Origin: Cristatella mucedo
Taxonomy: Eukaryota; Bryozoa; Phylactolaemata; Cristatellidae
Reading direction: 5' to 3'
DNA length: 64,000 bases
NCBI GenBank assembly: GCA_009760855.2
Contig: WPIO01000133.1
Coordinates: 250,001 to 314,000 of the forward strand
The notes beneath the pieces are model-generated. The model saw only the letters and a list, made by a program, of their open reading frames with translations. It was not told the DNA's origin and searched no databases. The translations under genes were made by a program, and so were the position numbers. Shown one piece after another: positions 44,041-56,200 of the stretch; the first letter of the stretch is position 1; each line of letters starts with the position of its first letter.

Positions 44041-45430
44041 GTGTTGCAGGGGAGCCAAGGTAGCTAGAAATTCTTGAAGACAGCAGGGGGAGGGATTTGA
44101 TGCTCATCGACTGCTGCGTCCGAATGCGCTCAGCGATTGATCGGCACGAGTGAAGACATATGCTAGCAGTAGAAGGGTACCTTGCACTGACTCCTTGAGT
44201 ACCCTTTAGTTTTGAGCTCTGCCGGATGGCCCTCGGCTGTTGAAATCTTCACTTTAGAAACCTCGTAAGGAGCCGCACCGTTTGAGCGCCAGCAACGTTG
44301 CGTTGCAGCGCCAGCTACGGCCGGGCGAGACAATGGGTGCTCGAGGATTTGAGCCCCAGATACTTGAAAGGCTGCAGGTAGACTCAGCAGAACTGGCTGC
44401 GAGAGACTCAGCCTAAATACGAGACAATGAGGAGGCGCTCGTGTGAATAAATGCCAGCGTCCGACCATTGTGTGTCGCACAGTTTACTCAGCGATATTTG
44501 CTCTCGACGTTCGCTAACTCTTCGGGTGCTTTGTAGTCATTCACTGGGAAAGAAATACATTCACGATCGATAAAAAAGGCAGCAGTTATCGACAGCTACT
44601 GAACAATGAGACGCCCAGATGATTCGTCACTGACAGATTGTCAAGGACTCGTGGTGGCGAACGGCGCCAGGCGGTCGCACGCGCCGAGCGTCACGTGGAA
44701 TGCGACGGCTGCTTTGAACGCTGACTGGCTGAGCCGTCGGTTGGACTCACCTGCACGTTCTTCTTCTAGAGGAACTGGAGGAGCCAGGCAAAATGCGTCG
44801 TGCACCAACCGCCCTCGCGCTTTGAATTCGCCATCTCCGAAATCGTGGTGCTGAGCAGAATTTCATTTTGTCGGTTTCTGTTGTTGATTTATGCAGCCGA
44901 GTAAGTCCGCCGGAGAATCAAACCTAGTGTAAGAAGCCGTTACCCAGCCGCTACTGCTTCCCACCGGGAGGAGTTGGTACCCACTCACTACTGGTTCCCA
45001 GACCTTGACTTTTTTATGCGGCATTGTAAGAGGAAGCCTTCGAGCAGTTGTGCCCGAAGCGTAAGCTGCTGCGTCGGCACAAGTACGGACGGTATTATGG
45101 CTGCTCAGCACGAGCGGCAGTCGTTAGCCGAGATTTAAGCTGAGCCCGATTGACGCGAAATAAACCTGCTGCATAGACCCCTGCACAGTACGAGGCACAG
45201 TGTATTCAAATGCATGCTGCACTATCACGCGTAGAAAGTGATTCGTCTCCCCCGAAACTCGCACTCATACCCGCTAACGTCTTTACCATAGCGTGACGGT
45301 CTACCTAGCCCCGACGGTTTTGTAGCCAGATAGTTCTCGATTCTGCAATCGCTCGAGCATTTAGTATAAAATTGTTACAAATTTATTTATAATTAATATA
45401 AGTCTATTGTATTGCTCCTTGAGAAAACTT
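44041..45430. other. No recognisable gene
   Basis: Several 80-100 codon frames on both strands without recognisable domain. Nothing repetitive seen. Confidence 0.3.
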
Positions 45431-45436
45431 AATCTC

Positions 45437-45750
<314 letters not shown>

Positions 45751-46584
45751 GATCTCGATCGCAGGAGATTACGAAATCTCAATCGGAAGCGAGTTACGCG
45801 ATTTGAGAGCACTGTAACCGGAGGTACGGTCTCTTGAACGGATGTGACGTTAGTCAGACGTACACTTAACCAACCAGAGTGGGAGGAGTAGGCAGTGCGC
45901 CGGAACGCCTGGCTAGCAAGTGCTTCGGATGAATATGCAAGCGAAGGAGAATGGAGAAACCAAATGGTGTGGGAAGAAACTTTTAAATCAATGAGCTGCC
46001 TTTCTGGAAGCCAGCGTAGACTGGTAGGCAGTGGTGTAACGAGGCAATTGCTACGCTTACGAGGCTGTCGAGTCTCGCGTGCACAGTAAGCTCTTTCTTT
46101 ATTGCCGGAAGACCCCCGATTCATTCCCACAAGTCCAGCGGGACGTTACGTATGCTTGGACAGACAGCTCTGCTACGGGGTTCTCGTCTAAGCACGACCA
46201 ATTTTTCGCTACGTAACGCATGTGAAAATAGGCAGAGCTCGAAAGAGTGGAGCTGGTTGGCTCAAACGACGTCATTCTGAAAGAGAGAATACACATTCAA
46301 TACTCGGAGTAAAGTAAATATTTTTCTGGCTGAATCTACGTGGATATGTAGGCCTTCCAGTTTCTGAACAACACTAGATTTTCCGCTACATTGGAGGTTG
46401 GTTTGAACGTCAATCAATTTCAAAAGTTTGCAGCTATCCAAGTCCTAATGTCAGCAATGCAAACTGCTAAGGAGCTGAGAGTTTCGGATGCTGGAAGGAA
46501 GGCAGTGAAGGATGAATGCACAAGCACCCCCTGCGGGTCATCTGCAGAAAAATTGTATGTCCTAGCATGCGCTCGGCCATACAA
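45751..46584. other. No recognisable gene
   Basis: A 72-codon plus frame (46391-46609) has no recognised domain and its end runs into a LINE-A copy. Confidence 0.3.
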
Positions 46585-47005
46585 TTACCTCAAATCCTTT
46601 GGAGAGTAACTCAAATTCTTGGAGACCGTGCCCTTAGTTCGCATGCTCCCAAAGCTTGGAACTCACTCCCGATATCCGTCACGACATCCACTGACTTGAC
46701 CATCTCTCTCTCTATTTAAACAGAAATTAAAACGTACCTATTTATCGCAGCATTTAGTGGGTCCCTGTGATTCGTCCTTTATTTGCTTATGCTTGCTGAC
46801 ACTGTGCATGCTGCCACTAACCACACTTGCATGCTGACCCTGCGCATGTCACCCTCAAGCATATTATTCTTGTTGTTTATTGAGCATGCTACTACCAACC
46901 ATTAAATTATCCTTCCTTTGCAGCAAATTTAAAGCACCTAGAAAGAGATTCGAGTTCTCTGAGGGCACTTTATCAAGTGTGCTATTATTATATTATTATT
47001 ACAAC
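46585..47005 (+). mobile_element. LINE-A C-terminal tip and 3' UTR
   Basis: ACCTCAAATCCTTTGGAGAG, CGCATGCTCCCAAAGCTTGG, AACTCACTCCCGATATCCGT, then the 3' UTR with ATGCTGCCACTAACCAC, CACCTAGAAAGAGATTCGAG, CTGAGGGCACTTTATCAAGT and an (ATT)n tail. The first ~35 bases are duplicated: 'AATCCTTTGGAGA' and 'AATTCTTGGAGA' appear in succession. Confidence 0.88.
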
Positions 47006-47101
47006 CGGCCATGGAAAGATTTTAGATTCTTAAGAAGTTAACCTCAAACGAATCACTGGGGCGCACCCATAGATCAAAGGCTAGCTGGCTGATCGATGCT
47101 A

Positions 47102-47102
<1 letters not shown>

Positions 47103-47140
<38 letters not shown>

Positions 47141-47173
47141 GATATATATATGCAGATGTGTGTATATATATGC

Positions 47174-47211
<38 letters not shown>

Positions 47212-47212
47212 G
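47103..47212. repeat. (AT)n microsatellite with ATATGCAG interruptions
   Basis: AT arrays separated by three GCAGAT interruptions at about 47137-47176. Confidence 0.95.
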
Positions 47213-47274
47213 TGTGCATATAACGAAGGGTTGGTACGGACGTGAGCCTCAGGTCCTGAGTTGATCTCTTAAAG

Positions 47275-47530
47275 TCAGTAAATTCATTTCTATTTAATTT
47301 TTATTAGGGTCTTTAGAATTTCTAAATACGCACCCTTGGAGCCGCCAAGTGCAGAAGCCTACGGTTCCGTCGAGCTGCATGTTCCGTCAGTAAGTCAGTC
47401 AGTTCATCTGTATTATTTCTGAATACCATTCTCTGTACGAGCTCAATGCGCACCGTTGGAGCCGCCCAGCGCTGCAGACGACGGTTTCTCAAGAGCTCCC
47501 TACTGCAGCAGACGACGGTTCCTTAGTGCT
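47275..47530. repeat. Tandem duplication with a ~120-base unit
   Basis: Unit 1 starts GTCAGTAAATTCATTTCTAT (47275) and unit 2 starts GTCAGTCAGTTCATCTGTAT (47395). Both continue to GCGCACC.TTGGAGCCGCC or its variant, then GCAGA.G.C.ACGGTT. A third partial repeat of GCAGACGACGGTT follows at about 47509. Confidence 0.7.
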
Positions 47531-47559
47531 GCCCACGGTTCACTGGCGGTATCTCCGCC

Positions 47560-47745
47560 AGTAACTCCACAAAGTCATAAAGACCATGTGGGTGTTACGC
47601 AGGAGAGTTTTGTATAGCGCACTCACTCACAGCCTAAGCGGCTTTCGGTACGCATTCGGTAGCCAACAGACTTCGTCTCACGCAACAAAGAGAAAGTGGG
47701 AAGCATAGCAGAGTTAAGAGAGCAGTTGAGGTGCTCTCACACACA
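47560..47745 (-). mobile_element. LINE-B 3' end, inverted
   Basis: AGTAACTCCACAAAGTCATA, GTGTTACGCAGGAGAGTTTT, CCTAAGCGGCTTTCGGTACG, CGTCTCACGCAACAAAGAGA. Only the terminal 185 bases. Confidence 0.9.
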
Positions 47746-48149
47746 CGTCAGCACAAACCGCTCATCTAGCTGCTGCTCCGTATCCAAAGCATTCTGCTGG
47801 GCTTGCATGCACGCTAGAGATGGGCCCAACGGATCCCTATGGCGTCCGGGATGAGCTGATGCACCTTCTTGGAGCTGTTCTCGCCAGAGCCAACGCGAGG
47901 CTCCTTCATTGGTCACTTGCTAATCTTACAATGGGGGGGGGGGACACGAAAGCTAGTGACCTCTAGCGACCAAGGCGGCTACTCAGATGAGGCTTATGCT
48001 GGGCCTGATTCTAGCCGATTCTCCAAGAACTTTTCATGGGTACTGAGCGATCCTTACCCATCGACAACACTTCGGTAGGATATCTACCACAGTCTTCAGG
48101 TCATCCGGTTTTTACAAGGGTCGCAAACTATTTCACTGACCTACTTTTA

Positions 48150-48440
48150 TCGGCTTCGACGGCTTCCGGTCTATCGACGGATACATAGCAAACTCCTAAC
48201 ACTGACCCACACAGCCCGCCATAGGTAGGCTCCTTCACAACTAGCTTATCTGCTGCATCGGTTTCATCCTCCTCACACCTTCCGGTTCTTTATGTGCAAT
48301 AAATTAGTTCCTGCATTCCCATGCTTAAAGAGTGTCTGGAACAGAAGCTTTCGGTTTTCTGGTCCTAGACTGTGGAACAAACTTCCACATTTCCTATGCA
48401 GTGACATCCCCCATTCTGACGACTGTGGCTTAAGTAGATG
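48150..48440 (+). mobile_element. Diverged LINE-B C-terminal fragment
   Basis: TATCGACGGATACATAGCAA, ACTGACCCACACAGCCCGCC, then the frame CNKLVPAFPCLKSVWNRSFR and FSGPRLWNKLPHF matches [25 protein letters not shown] / [12 protein letters not shown]. More diverged than other copies. Confidence 0.75.
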
Positions 48441-48794
48441 CCTTCACGTGCAGGTTGTGCATTTCGTGCTACTTATATAGTATTACTACTGTGGTACTGT
48501 ACAGCAATTGAGCCCGATGGCTGTAACCCGAGTTACCGAATTTCCGCAAGTAGAATCACAATTATTCATTTTGTGGATAGCTGCTCTATAAAATATAGCC
48601 TTTCGAAGTCGAAAACGCTGCTGACCTAATTCAGGAGTAGTACATCCAGAATCATGTCGAAGCAATCTGAAGAACCATGTGCATAAGAGCTCAATGAAAG
48701 GATGCATGCTATGGATGGCTATAATGACGATAGAAAATATGTTAGTGATGATGTTCTTAATAACGCAAAGGAACTGGTGTGCAAGTTCTTGGAA

Positions 48795-48940
48795 AGCAGT
48801 GCTGGTTTGGCCAAGTGGTTAAGATGCACGCCCCGACAAGGTCTGACCGAGGTCGTGGGCTCGACCCCTGTGGCATATGTGAAGTGCCATATTAGAAATG
48901 GACTTCTATTAGGGCGCTATACAAAATATTTATAGTAATG
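48795..48940 (+). mobile_element. SINE-B copy with clear tRNA-like head
   Basis: TGGTTTGGCCAAGTGGTTAA has the D-arm/A-box look of tRNA-Leu or -Ser. B box GTGGGCTCGACCCC. Body GCATATGTGAAGTGCC, tail ATTAGGGCGCTATACAAAAT. No paired acceptor stem, so not a tRNA gene. Confidence 0.8.
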
Positions 48941-48944
48941 AATA

Positions 48945-50014
48945 TTAATGTTTTTAGTCTTCCATTTAGTCTTTTACTGGTTTGAAACTCATATTTGTAC
49001 ATCAGCATTTATTAGTTAAAATGTACCTATTGGGTTTTCACGTGTTGTCAGCAGCTAGATTTTAATATGCAAAGGCCGTTCATGCGCGAAGTAGCTGTCA
49101 TTGCTCACATCAGACGAACAAGTAGGAATAAATCTTCCCAAGCCGGTCTTTGAAGCTGATCAGCTAACGATGCATTGGGTCATAGCCGGGACAGTAAGCC
49201 TTGAGCTCCATTTAAACCAGCGAACGTTCGGACTCGAGACTCCCAACACCTTGTCTCGGGTGCGAACTTGTATCGTACCAGCCTTGACCAAACTGGCGAA
49301 ATGTTTAGCCATCATCTGTCTACAGGCGACTTTCTTTATCCACACACGCCTGTATTCCAAACTATTGCAGTCCAACATACTGGTCTCCCTACACTATGAA
49401 TGCGGCATCCACGTGTTTGGGTCTGTTACTAATTGGTCGGCATTCTACCGAGTCTGAGATCCACTGCTAAGAAGTAGACCGCCCGGCTAATTCTTCATGA
49501 CTGGCTCTCGACACATCTTTCCCGTCAGCCACCAGTCCCTGCCCTTACCGATGAAAACTTATGGCGCGACCTCAAGATCTAGGGTGTCTCGATTCTGAAC
49601 GTTCGCCGGTGGAGACATGGCTTTAGCTAGGGTCTACTGTTTCATGAGTCATTGCGGTTGAGCATGTACCTCATATGCGTTCGTTATCTTATATTTTTCA
49701 AATTAAAAACCGTATAAGTGGGACTGTTACACTCACAGGCTAGTACTTTGCATTCTGCTGATTTAAACAGATTTCCGTATTTTGAAGATCATTCAACACC
49801 ACAGACCGTTATATTCGCAATTTAATGACATACTACGGTCGCCATCACAAGCATTGTTATTTTATAAGACAGTTAATTTTAACATAGTTGTATATCCTAA
49901 TTTCCATGGTGGCGGATCCATCAGCTAGCGTCATGAGAATTGTTCTTCAATATGCTGGAGAAAAAATTCGAAGTTTTTTGGGAGATAAATCCTCACCCTT
50001 GATAATTCGTGTTC
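48945..50014. other. No confident gene
   Basis: A 118-codon plus frame (49101-49457) has no recognised domain. The region lies just beyond the 3' end of ARPC3. Confidence 0.3.
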
Positions 50015-50020
50015 TTTATT
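50015..50020 (-). promoter_or_regulatory. Polyadenylation signal of ARPC3
   Basis: TTTATT on the plus strand is AATAAA on the minus strand, 147 bases after the ARPC3 stop codon (complement of 50167-50169). Confidence 0.6.
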
Positions 50021-50166
50021 AGTAAGCATCATAACACCGCAAAAGCTAAATGCTCCGGCAGCATTCATTTACATCTATATTACGAAGTCTTACAGCCAGC
50101 AGTGACGCCCCGAAAGCTGTCCCAGCAACATCAACGAGAAAACTGACGTAAGCGATGATGACGTGA

Positions 50167-50235
50167 CTAAGCATACTGGCCAGTGCTGCTTAGAGCTTTG
50201 TCCATAAATCGTCTCTTGGTAAAGCACATCCACCA
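50167..50235 (-). CDS. ARPC3: ARPC3 terminal coding exon
   Basis: 69 bases, 22 residues ([20 protein letters not shown] then YA) and stop TAG. Acceptor TTTTCATTTAAG. Matches the conserved SKWW-C-F-KR-FM C-terminus; the ending differs from vertebrates, as is usual. Confidence 0.97.
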   Translation of the reverse strand, partial: WWMCFTKRRFMDKALSSTGQYA

Positions 50236-53200
50236 CTTAAATGAAAAGGAAGAGACAATCACATGCAATCACACTTCGACATGTAATCACACTTACTGCA
50301 TAGATTAGCAAAAGAAAGGATCAGACGCACTAGCAGAGCTAGTTATAGAAGAAGATAACGAATGCACCACAATAAAATCTGTTTTACATCGAATAACTTC
50401 AGCATTGATACCCGCCCTCATTCATTCCAGAGTTCCCGGATTATCAAACCCTCGATTGCCTTCCTCTAAAAAAGAACTCTAGCAACCGCCCACTCAAGAC
50501 GAAGAGCTGTAGGTTGACAAACTGTGCTGGCAGTAAATATCCAAGCAAGCACGAGTAAAATAAAACCCTAACGGAGTTGGATAAAATCGTGGCTAGCACA
50601 GTGGTAGGAGAAATACAATATGAACGGAAGCAGGACTACGACGAATGGGAGATTTTTATTTAGACAGCCAGGTCTTTTTTCGACTTGAGTATTGGCAGCC
50701 CTGCGATTTCGAGTTGATAGCCGAGGTGTTGCTAGGTGCGCTCGCCTTTCATCTTCGACCTTCGTCGTGGACTTCGTGGTGTTCGGTGTGTGCCATATGT
50801 GAAGCGCTTGCATAGAGATTAACATCTCTTAGGGTGATATACGAAAAAATCATATTAAAGGATGAAATGCGCTAAATCATGCAGAGATACGAATGAAAGC
50901 GTGCTGGAACACAAACTGAGCAAAAAGAACTTCTTATATTCGGACACTCAGTGGCAGAGATCGTGATCTTGAAAATTCAATATAAGAGTGATGCCAGCAC
51001 TAGCTTGCACTTATAATCTTTTTCGGCAAAGAACTAGTTTATAATTATAATAATAATAATGATAATAACAGGACACTTGTATAGCACCATGGGTGAACTA
51101 AATCTGTATCCGGGGTTTTTACAACTCACTGCAAGATAATCAACAATCATGGACTGGTAATGTGTACGGTATCAATCACACTCGCACGACAAGCATGCCA
51201 AACCAAACCAGAAGGTACACAAGAAGAGAGCTGCCAGTTTGTATAGTTATACAGCTGTTGATTTGACTAGCAACACAAACTAAACATGTGTAGATAAGCC
51301 TGCAAGGCACATGAGAACAAAACAGACGAGTTTACCAAAGGGCAAAGGGAGAGCTGAACAGGCCTGCCTTTAGCTGAGACTTTAATGATGAAAGGTCATT
51401 GCAGGCAGCAGCCGTAGACAGAAGAATGTTCCGGACTTACAGTGCATACGAGCTGAAGGCTTGATCATTGGAAGATTTAAACTTAGTGCATATTTAGGGA
51501 CGACAAGATGGCTAGATCCTGAGGTATGCTGGCGGTATGAGAACACACTGGAGGAGCAAAAGAGGTTGGATAGACAGGCTGCTGCAAGCGAATGAAGCGA
51601 CCAGCATGCCAGACGCAAAATCAAATCGATTCAATCGTGAAACCGATTCAATACGTGATAGAAAGCCAGTAAAGCTCGGACAGAAGAAGCGATGCTATCA
51701 TGTGGCAGCTGCGCCGCCAACGAATGATCAGATGATCTCACTGAGTTTTGAAGCAGCTGCCGCCGATTAAGGGCACTACTGGCTAAAAATCCCGGATAAA
51801 AAGCATTGCAGTAATTTACATGCCATGTCGCCAAAACGTGAACTAACTTTGCTGGTATATTCATGTCTGAGTAGGCCTAGATTTTGGCAATGCTCCTAGG
51901 CAAAAAATATGGCGACTTGACTCTTGAGGAAATGTGCTCATCAAAGTACAAGCAAATTTGGTATAGCATGCCACATTAGAGGCAGATGTAACCTGAGCTC
52001 ACTAAACGACAAGTCATTTCGGAAAAACTGGTAGGTAATTCACAAACACTGAACTATTTGACCTTACATCTTCCATCCCAAGTTGGACAGATTTTTTCGA
52101 GATAGCAGAGCAAGTGGTCTTCACTTACCTACAACTAGCAGGCCTTCACCTATAACAGTCCAATAGTAAAAGTGATCATGCAAACAAACAAGAGAGAAGG
52201 TTATGCCAACCTTACCTTGCTCGGCTCGTCACTGCCTGCTTCGTATACTTTCTCACAGATTCGAACACCAACCTCCTGGCGAAGCTGCAGCAGGTACGCT
52301 TTCATTGTATCTACGAAGAGAACATCATTTGAAAAACAGCTTAGCTGTTTCAATAGCCTTATTTATATAGAGACAGAAGAGCCTAAACGTCTAATACCAC
52401 CACTTGCAGCAGGCTACGAAGGATCGCCCACGATGCACGACTAAAACCCACGACTTAGAAGGGCAAGCACCTCACCTCAGGGGCAACCCAGAGGTGCTAA
52501 AACCCAGGGGCAATAGCCCACAAGTAGCAAACAATTCAGAAAAAAAAAGTAATACAACCTTTACAAAATGCCCTAAGAGAACTAAACCCCTTTTTGACAC
52601 TTTAATTATTCTGGAGAGGAGGTGCATCAATTGGCTAGTAATACAATTTAAAATTTAGCATGCACACGCAAAATAGAGGACAATTTGCACAAACTGAACA
52701 GACCTTAAGAAGAACAGGTGAACTTTGAGCTTCCTTTTAAGCCAAGCCAAGATGGTGTGACATCCACTAGTACTCAGTTCCTGGTAACGGGAGCGTACAG
52801 ATCTAAAGGATTTCAGGTTGGTTAGAGGCTCAAACACCAGAGGTGAGAGGAGCAGGTGGGCAGCCACATTAGTTACTGTTTCAGATAGGTAGCCCAAAGC
52901 GAGAGAAATAAGGAACAAAAAAGTGGGTGACAGAACCCAAAGACGCCACTAAGTGCTACCAGTAATGGGGAGTCAACCAGTCCTGTTCAATAAGAAGTGG
53001 CTAAAATATGCAAAATACACTGCTCCTGCCAGCCGAGCATGGCTGCATTTTTGTACCTTCACGCTGCCGAATGGCCTGAAGGTCCAGGATAAATGGAGGC
53101 AAAATGAGACAATGATTGCAAAGTAGACTTAGTTCACTTGCGATCGCATTCATAAGACCCGACGATAACGAGGAGAACGACACTCGTCGCACGCAGTGCC

Positions 53201-56200
53201 TTACTCACCTTCTTCTTGCTTGCCTGCTGGCTTCTGGTACATGGCATTGAGTGGAAATGAGCTGTCTCCCGGGGCAGACCACTGCTGAAGAGCCAGTGTG
53301 TACATCTCTTTCAGTCCGTTGTTTTTGGTTTTAACCTGCCAACCAGCAGCAGCAAGTAAATAAGAAAGCTCCAAAAGGATAGAAAGATCAAGGTAACCAG
53401 ACGTTAGTGAGAGGCTAGTCTGGTAGAAGTGGGTCGTGTGGGACAGCTCAAAAAAGTTAGAAACAAGGCTCCTTAGCTCGGCCATAATCACTTCAAGGCA
53501 CATGCCAAGAACCACAACCTCTAATTCCTTGGGCAGCACAGATTCATCACTTCCGCGAACTTTCAGAAAGAGAGATTGCAACTGCATAGTAACGATGGAA
53601 ATCGCTATCGAAATTGTCAACAGCAGCTGCCAAGTTCCAGTGAGCAAATGAAAGCACAAATCAGTCTGATCGTGGTTCTAATTGACTTTCATTTAGAACA
53701 GCTCCTTATTGCTTTTTTTTGTTTACTATTTCTCTTTTCTCTGTGACATAAGAGTGCAACCTCCATATTACAGACTATTTTCAGTGTTGGAAGTCAAGAA
53801 AACACAGCTCTGGTGTCAACGTCGGGTGTGGGGGATCTGCTGCATGAGACCCTTTCAGCCAGTGGAAAGATGCAATGACCCCGTAACCAGACCGATATTG
53901 ATATACAGCCACAAGCTATGGATATTAACAAGAGTAGATTTAATCGTAATGCTTGCCATCTGGCTGTGACTGTATGTACTTCTAGATGGCCATCGCGATT
54001 CGGGCCACTAGCCGTGGGGACTGGTGGCCCGAATCGCCCTCTCAGCCATTATGTTGCATGAAAACGCTTGACAAGTTCTCTTTTAATTTTGTCAATATAT
54101 TACCTATAAACTCTGACCAACTGCAACACTTAAGTCAAATAAGACATCGATGCCAAACCTGTGTTATGCAGAGCAAAGAAACGATTAAAGGTGCTACACG
54201 AGGCAATCTACGTTTGCTTTCTTATAAACAAGAAGCCGGTGTGTCTCAGATCGATGCAAGAGAACAAAGCATGAACTAGATCAAGACTATGTCTATCCTT
54301 TGTTGTGTATTCATCTAGTCACTAAATATAAGAATCGACGACATAAGAAATAGAACATAAGACCAAAGACATAACATAAGACATAAAACATAAAACAAAC
54401 ATAAGATCGATTGATGAATCGATTGTACTATACAGCAGACAGCAGTCGGCCAGAACCATGGTGGTTGTAACTTCTCCTGAATATACAGCATAGCTAGCAA
54501 AGGCTGCTCTTCGATAGACACATAGAAATATAATCTATTTCATCAGCTTGAACGAGACTCTCATCCCTCCTACCAGCAATGAATCACTCGGACTTGCATA
54601 GTGTTCAAAGACAAAGTGTTGCATAGACAAGATCAGGAGATCCACCCCTGCGATGACAACATCCCCACTAGAATGCTGTTCCCCAATTCCTGGATGCACC
54701 TCAATGTCTACATTTAAGCAGGTCACTATTGATCTAGTCCTGAAGTTCGTATCTCAATCAAAGAAGACAACAAGTCCTCTGGACCCTATTCCTACTGTCC
54801 TGCTCCAACGTTGCATTGATCTGCTGCTGCCATGCATATTACTATGTCATTAGCCACAGGCCATGTCCCAGCACCTTTCAAAAAAGCTGCACTCAGGCCA
54901 CTTCTCAAGAAATCGACACTAGACCAAGAGAACTTAAGACACTACCGCCCAGTCTCCCTTCTACCATTCCTATCAAAGACACTGGAACGGTTCGTGGCGG
55001 CCCAGCTAAACTCATCTATCGAAACCTCACACCTTGCTAGTAAGTTCCAGTCTGGATTTAGAGGTAATCACTCGACAGAGTCAGCATCGCTTAGGGTATA
55101 CAATGATCTACTTAGGAATGCAGACATGGGTAGAGTGTCTCTGCTTGTTTTGCTCGATCTTTCGGCAGCTTTTGATACCATCGATCACAAAGTTATTCTA
55201 GAGCTCCTCTCATGTCGCCTGGGCATCACTGGCACTGCTCTGCATTGGTTCAAGTCCTATCTCAGTGGGAGACTCCGGAGTATTGACATGAATGGACAAA
55301 GATCATCTGAGGTACCTCTGAAATATGGGGTACCTCAAGGCTCCGTGCTAGGTCCGGTTCTTTCCACGGTTTATACTCTCCCTCTTGCTGATGTGATTTC
55401 CGAGCACAATCTAGGTTTTCATTTCTATGCGGATGCCACTCAGTTGCACCTGCTTTGATCCCTCCCAGCCTTTGAGCACCGCAAATTCTCTCAACTCACT
55501 TGCTGCATGTATTGAGGACATCTGCACATGGATGGCAACAAATTTTCTACAACTAAACGATGATGAAACTAACTAGTTATAGACAAACCCAGTGTGATTC
55601 ATTAAATTGGAAAGGCTGCTGCTCAAAATTGGCTCTGCCAGCATATCTCCTGTTGAATCAGCTCGAAATCTAGGTGTCTTGTTCCAAAGTGACCTCTCGT
55701 TAGACGACCATATCAGCTCCACAGTCAAATCCGCCTATTTTCAGCTTCATAATATTGCTAAAATTCAGGCTTGTTTAGATAAGGATACCACATCTTAGTT
55801 GGTCCATGCATTCGCGACATCCCGCCTCGACTTCTGCAACTCACTGCTCACTGGCCTACCAGCATGTGCGATCAGGCGATTGCAGCTGGTGCAAAACTCA
55901 GCAGCTAGGCTTGTCTGTCGTGAGCGTCACAGTTACCACATTACACCACTTCTCGCCGACCTGCACTGGCTCCCAGTCAAGCAACCGATCGACTTCAAGG
56001 TTCTGTCGCTCACTTTTAGGTCACTTCATTCTTTGGCTCCAGCCTATCTCTCAGATATACTCCCCCATTAGGCCAAGCATCGTACCACCTGCTTTTCGGA
56101 ATCCAACAGTTTACCAATACCTCGTACAAACCTCAAATCCTTTGGAGACCGTGCATTTAGTTCGTAGGCTACCAAAGCCTGGAACTCCCTACCGACCTAC

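Noticed and set aside
48801-48880. tRNA gene (GGCCAAGTGGTTAAG with GTGGGCTCGACCCC)
   Set aside because: Has A- and B-box-like parts but no paired acceptor or anticodon stem, and continues into the SINE-B body and tail seen in two other copies.
49101-49457. 118-codon plus-strand frame near the ARPC3 3' end
   Set aside because: No recognisable domain, no repeat partner in the window and no splice context.
53336-53659. Extension of the ARPC3 exon frame upstream, a 152-codon frame in total
   Set aside because: The part beyond 53335 is intron: the splice acceptor at 53336-53337 joins the exon in frame to the ADRTLIY exon, and the extension does not resemble ARPC3.
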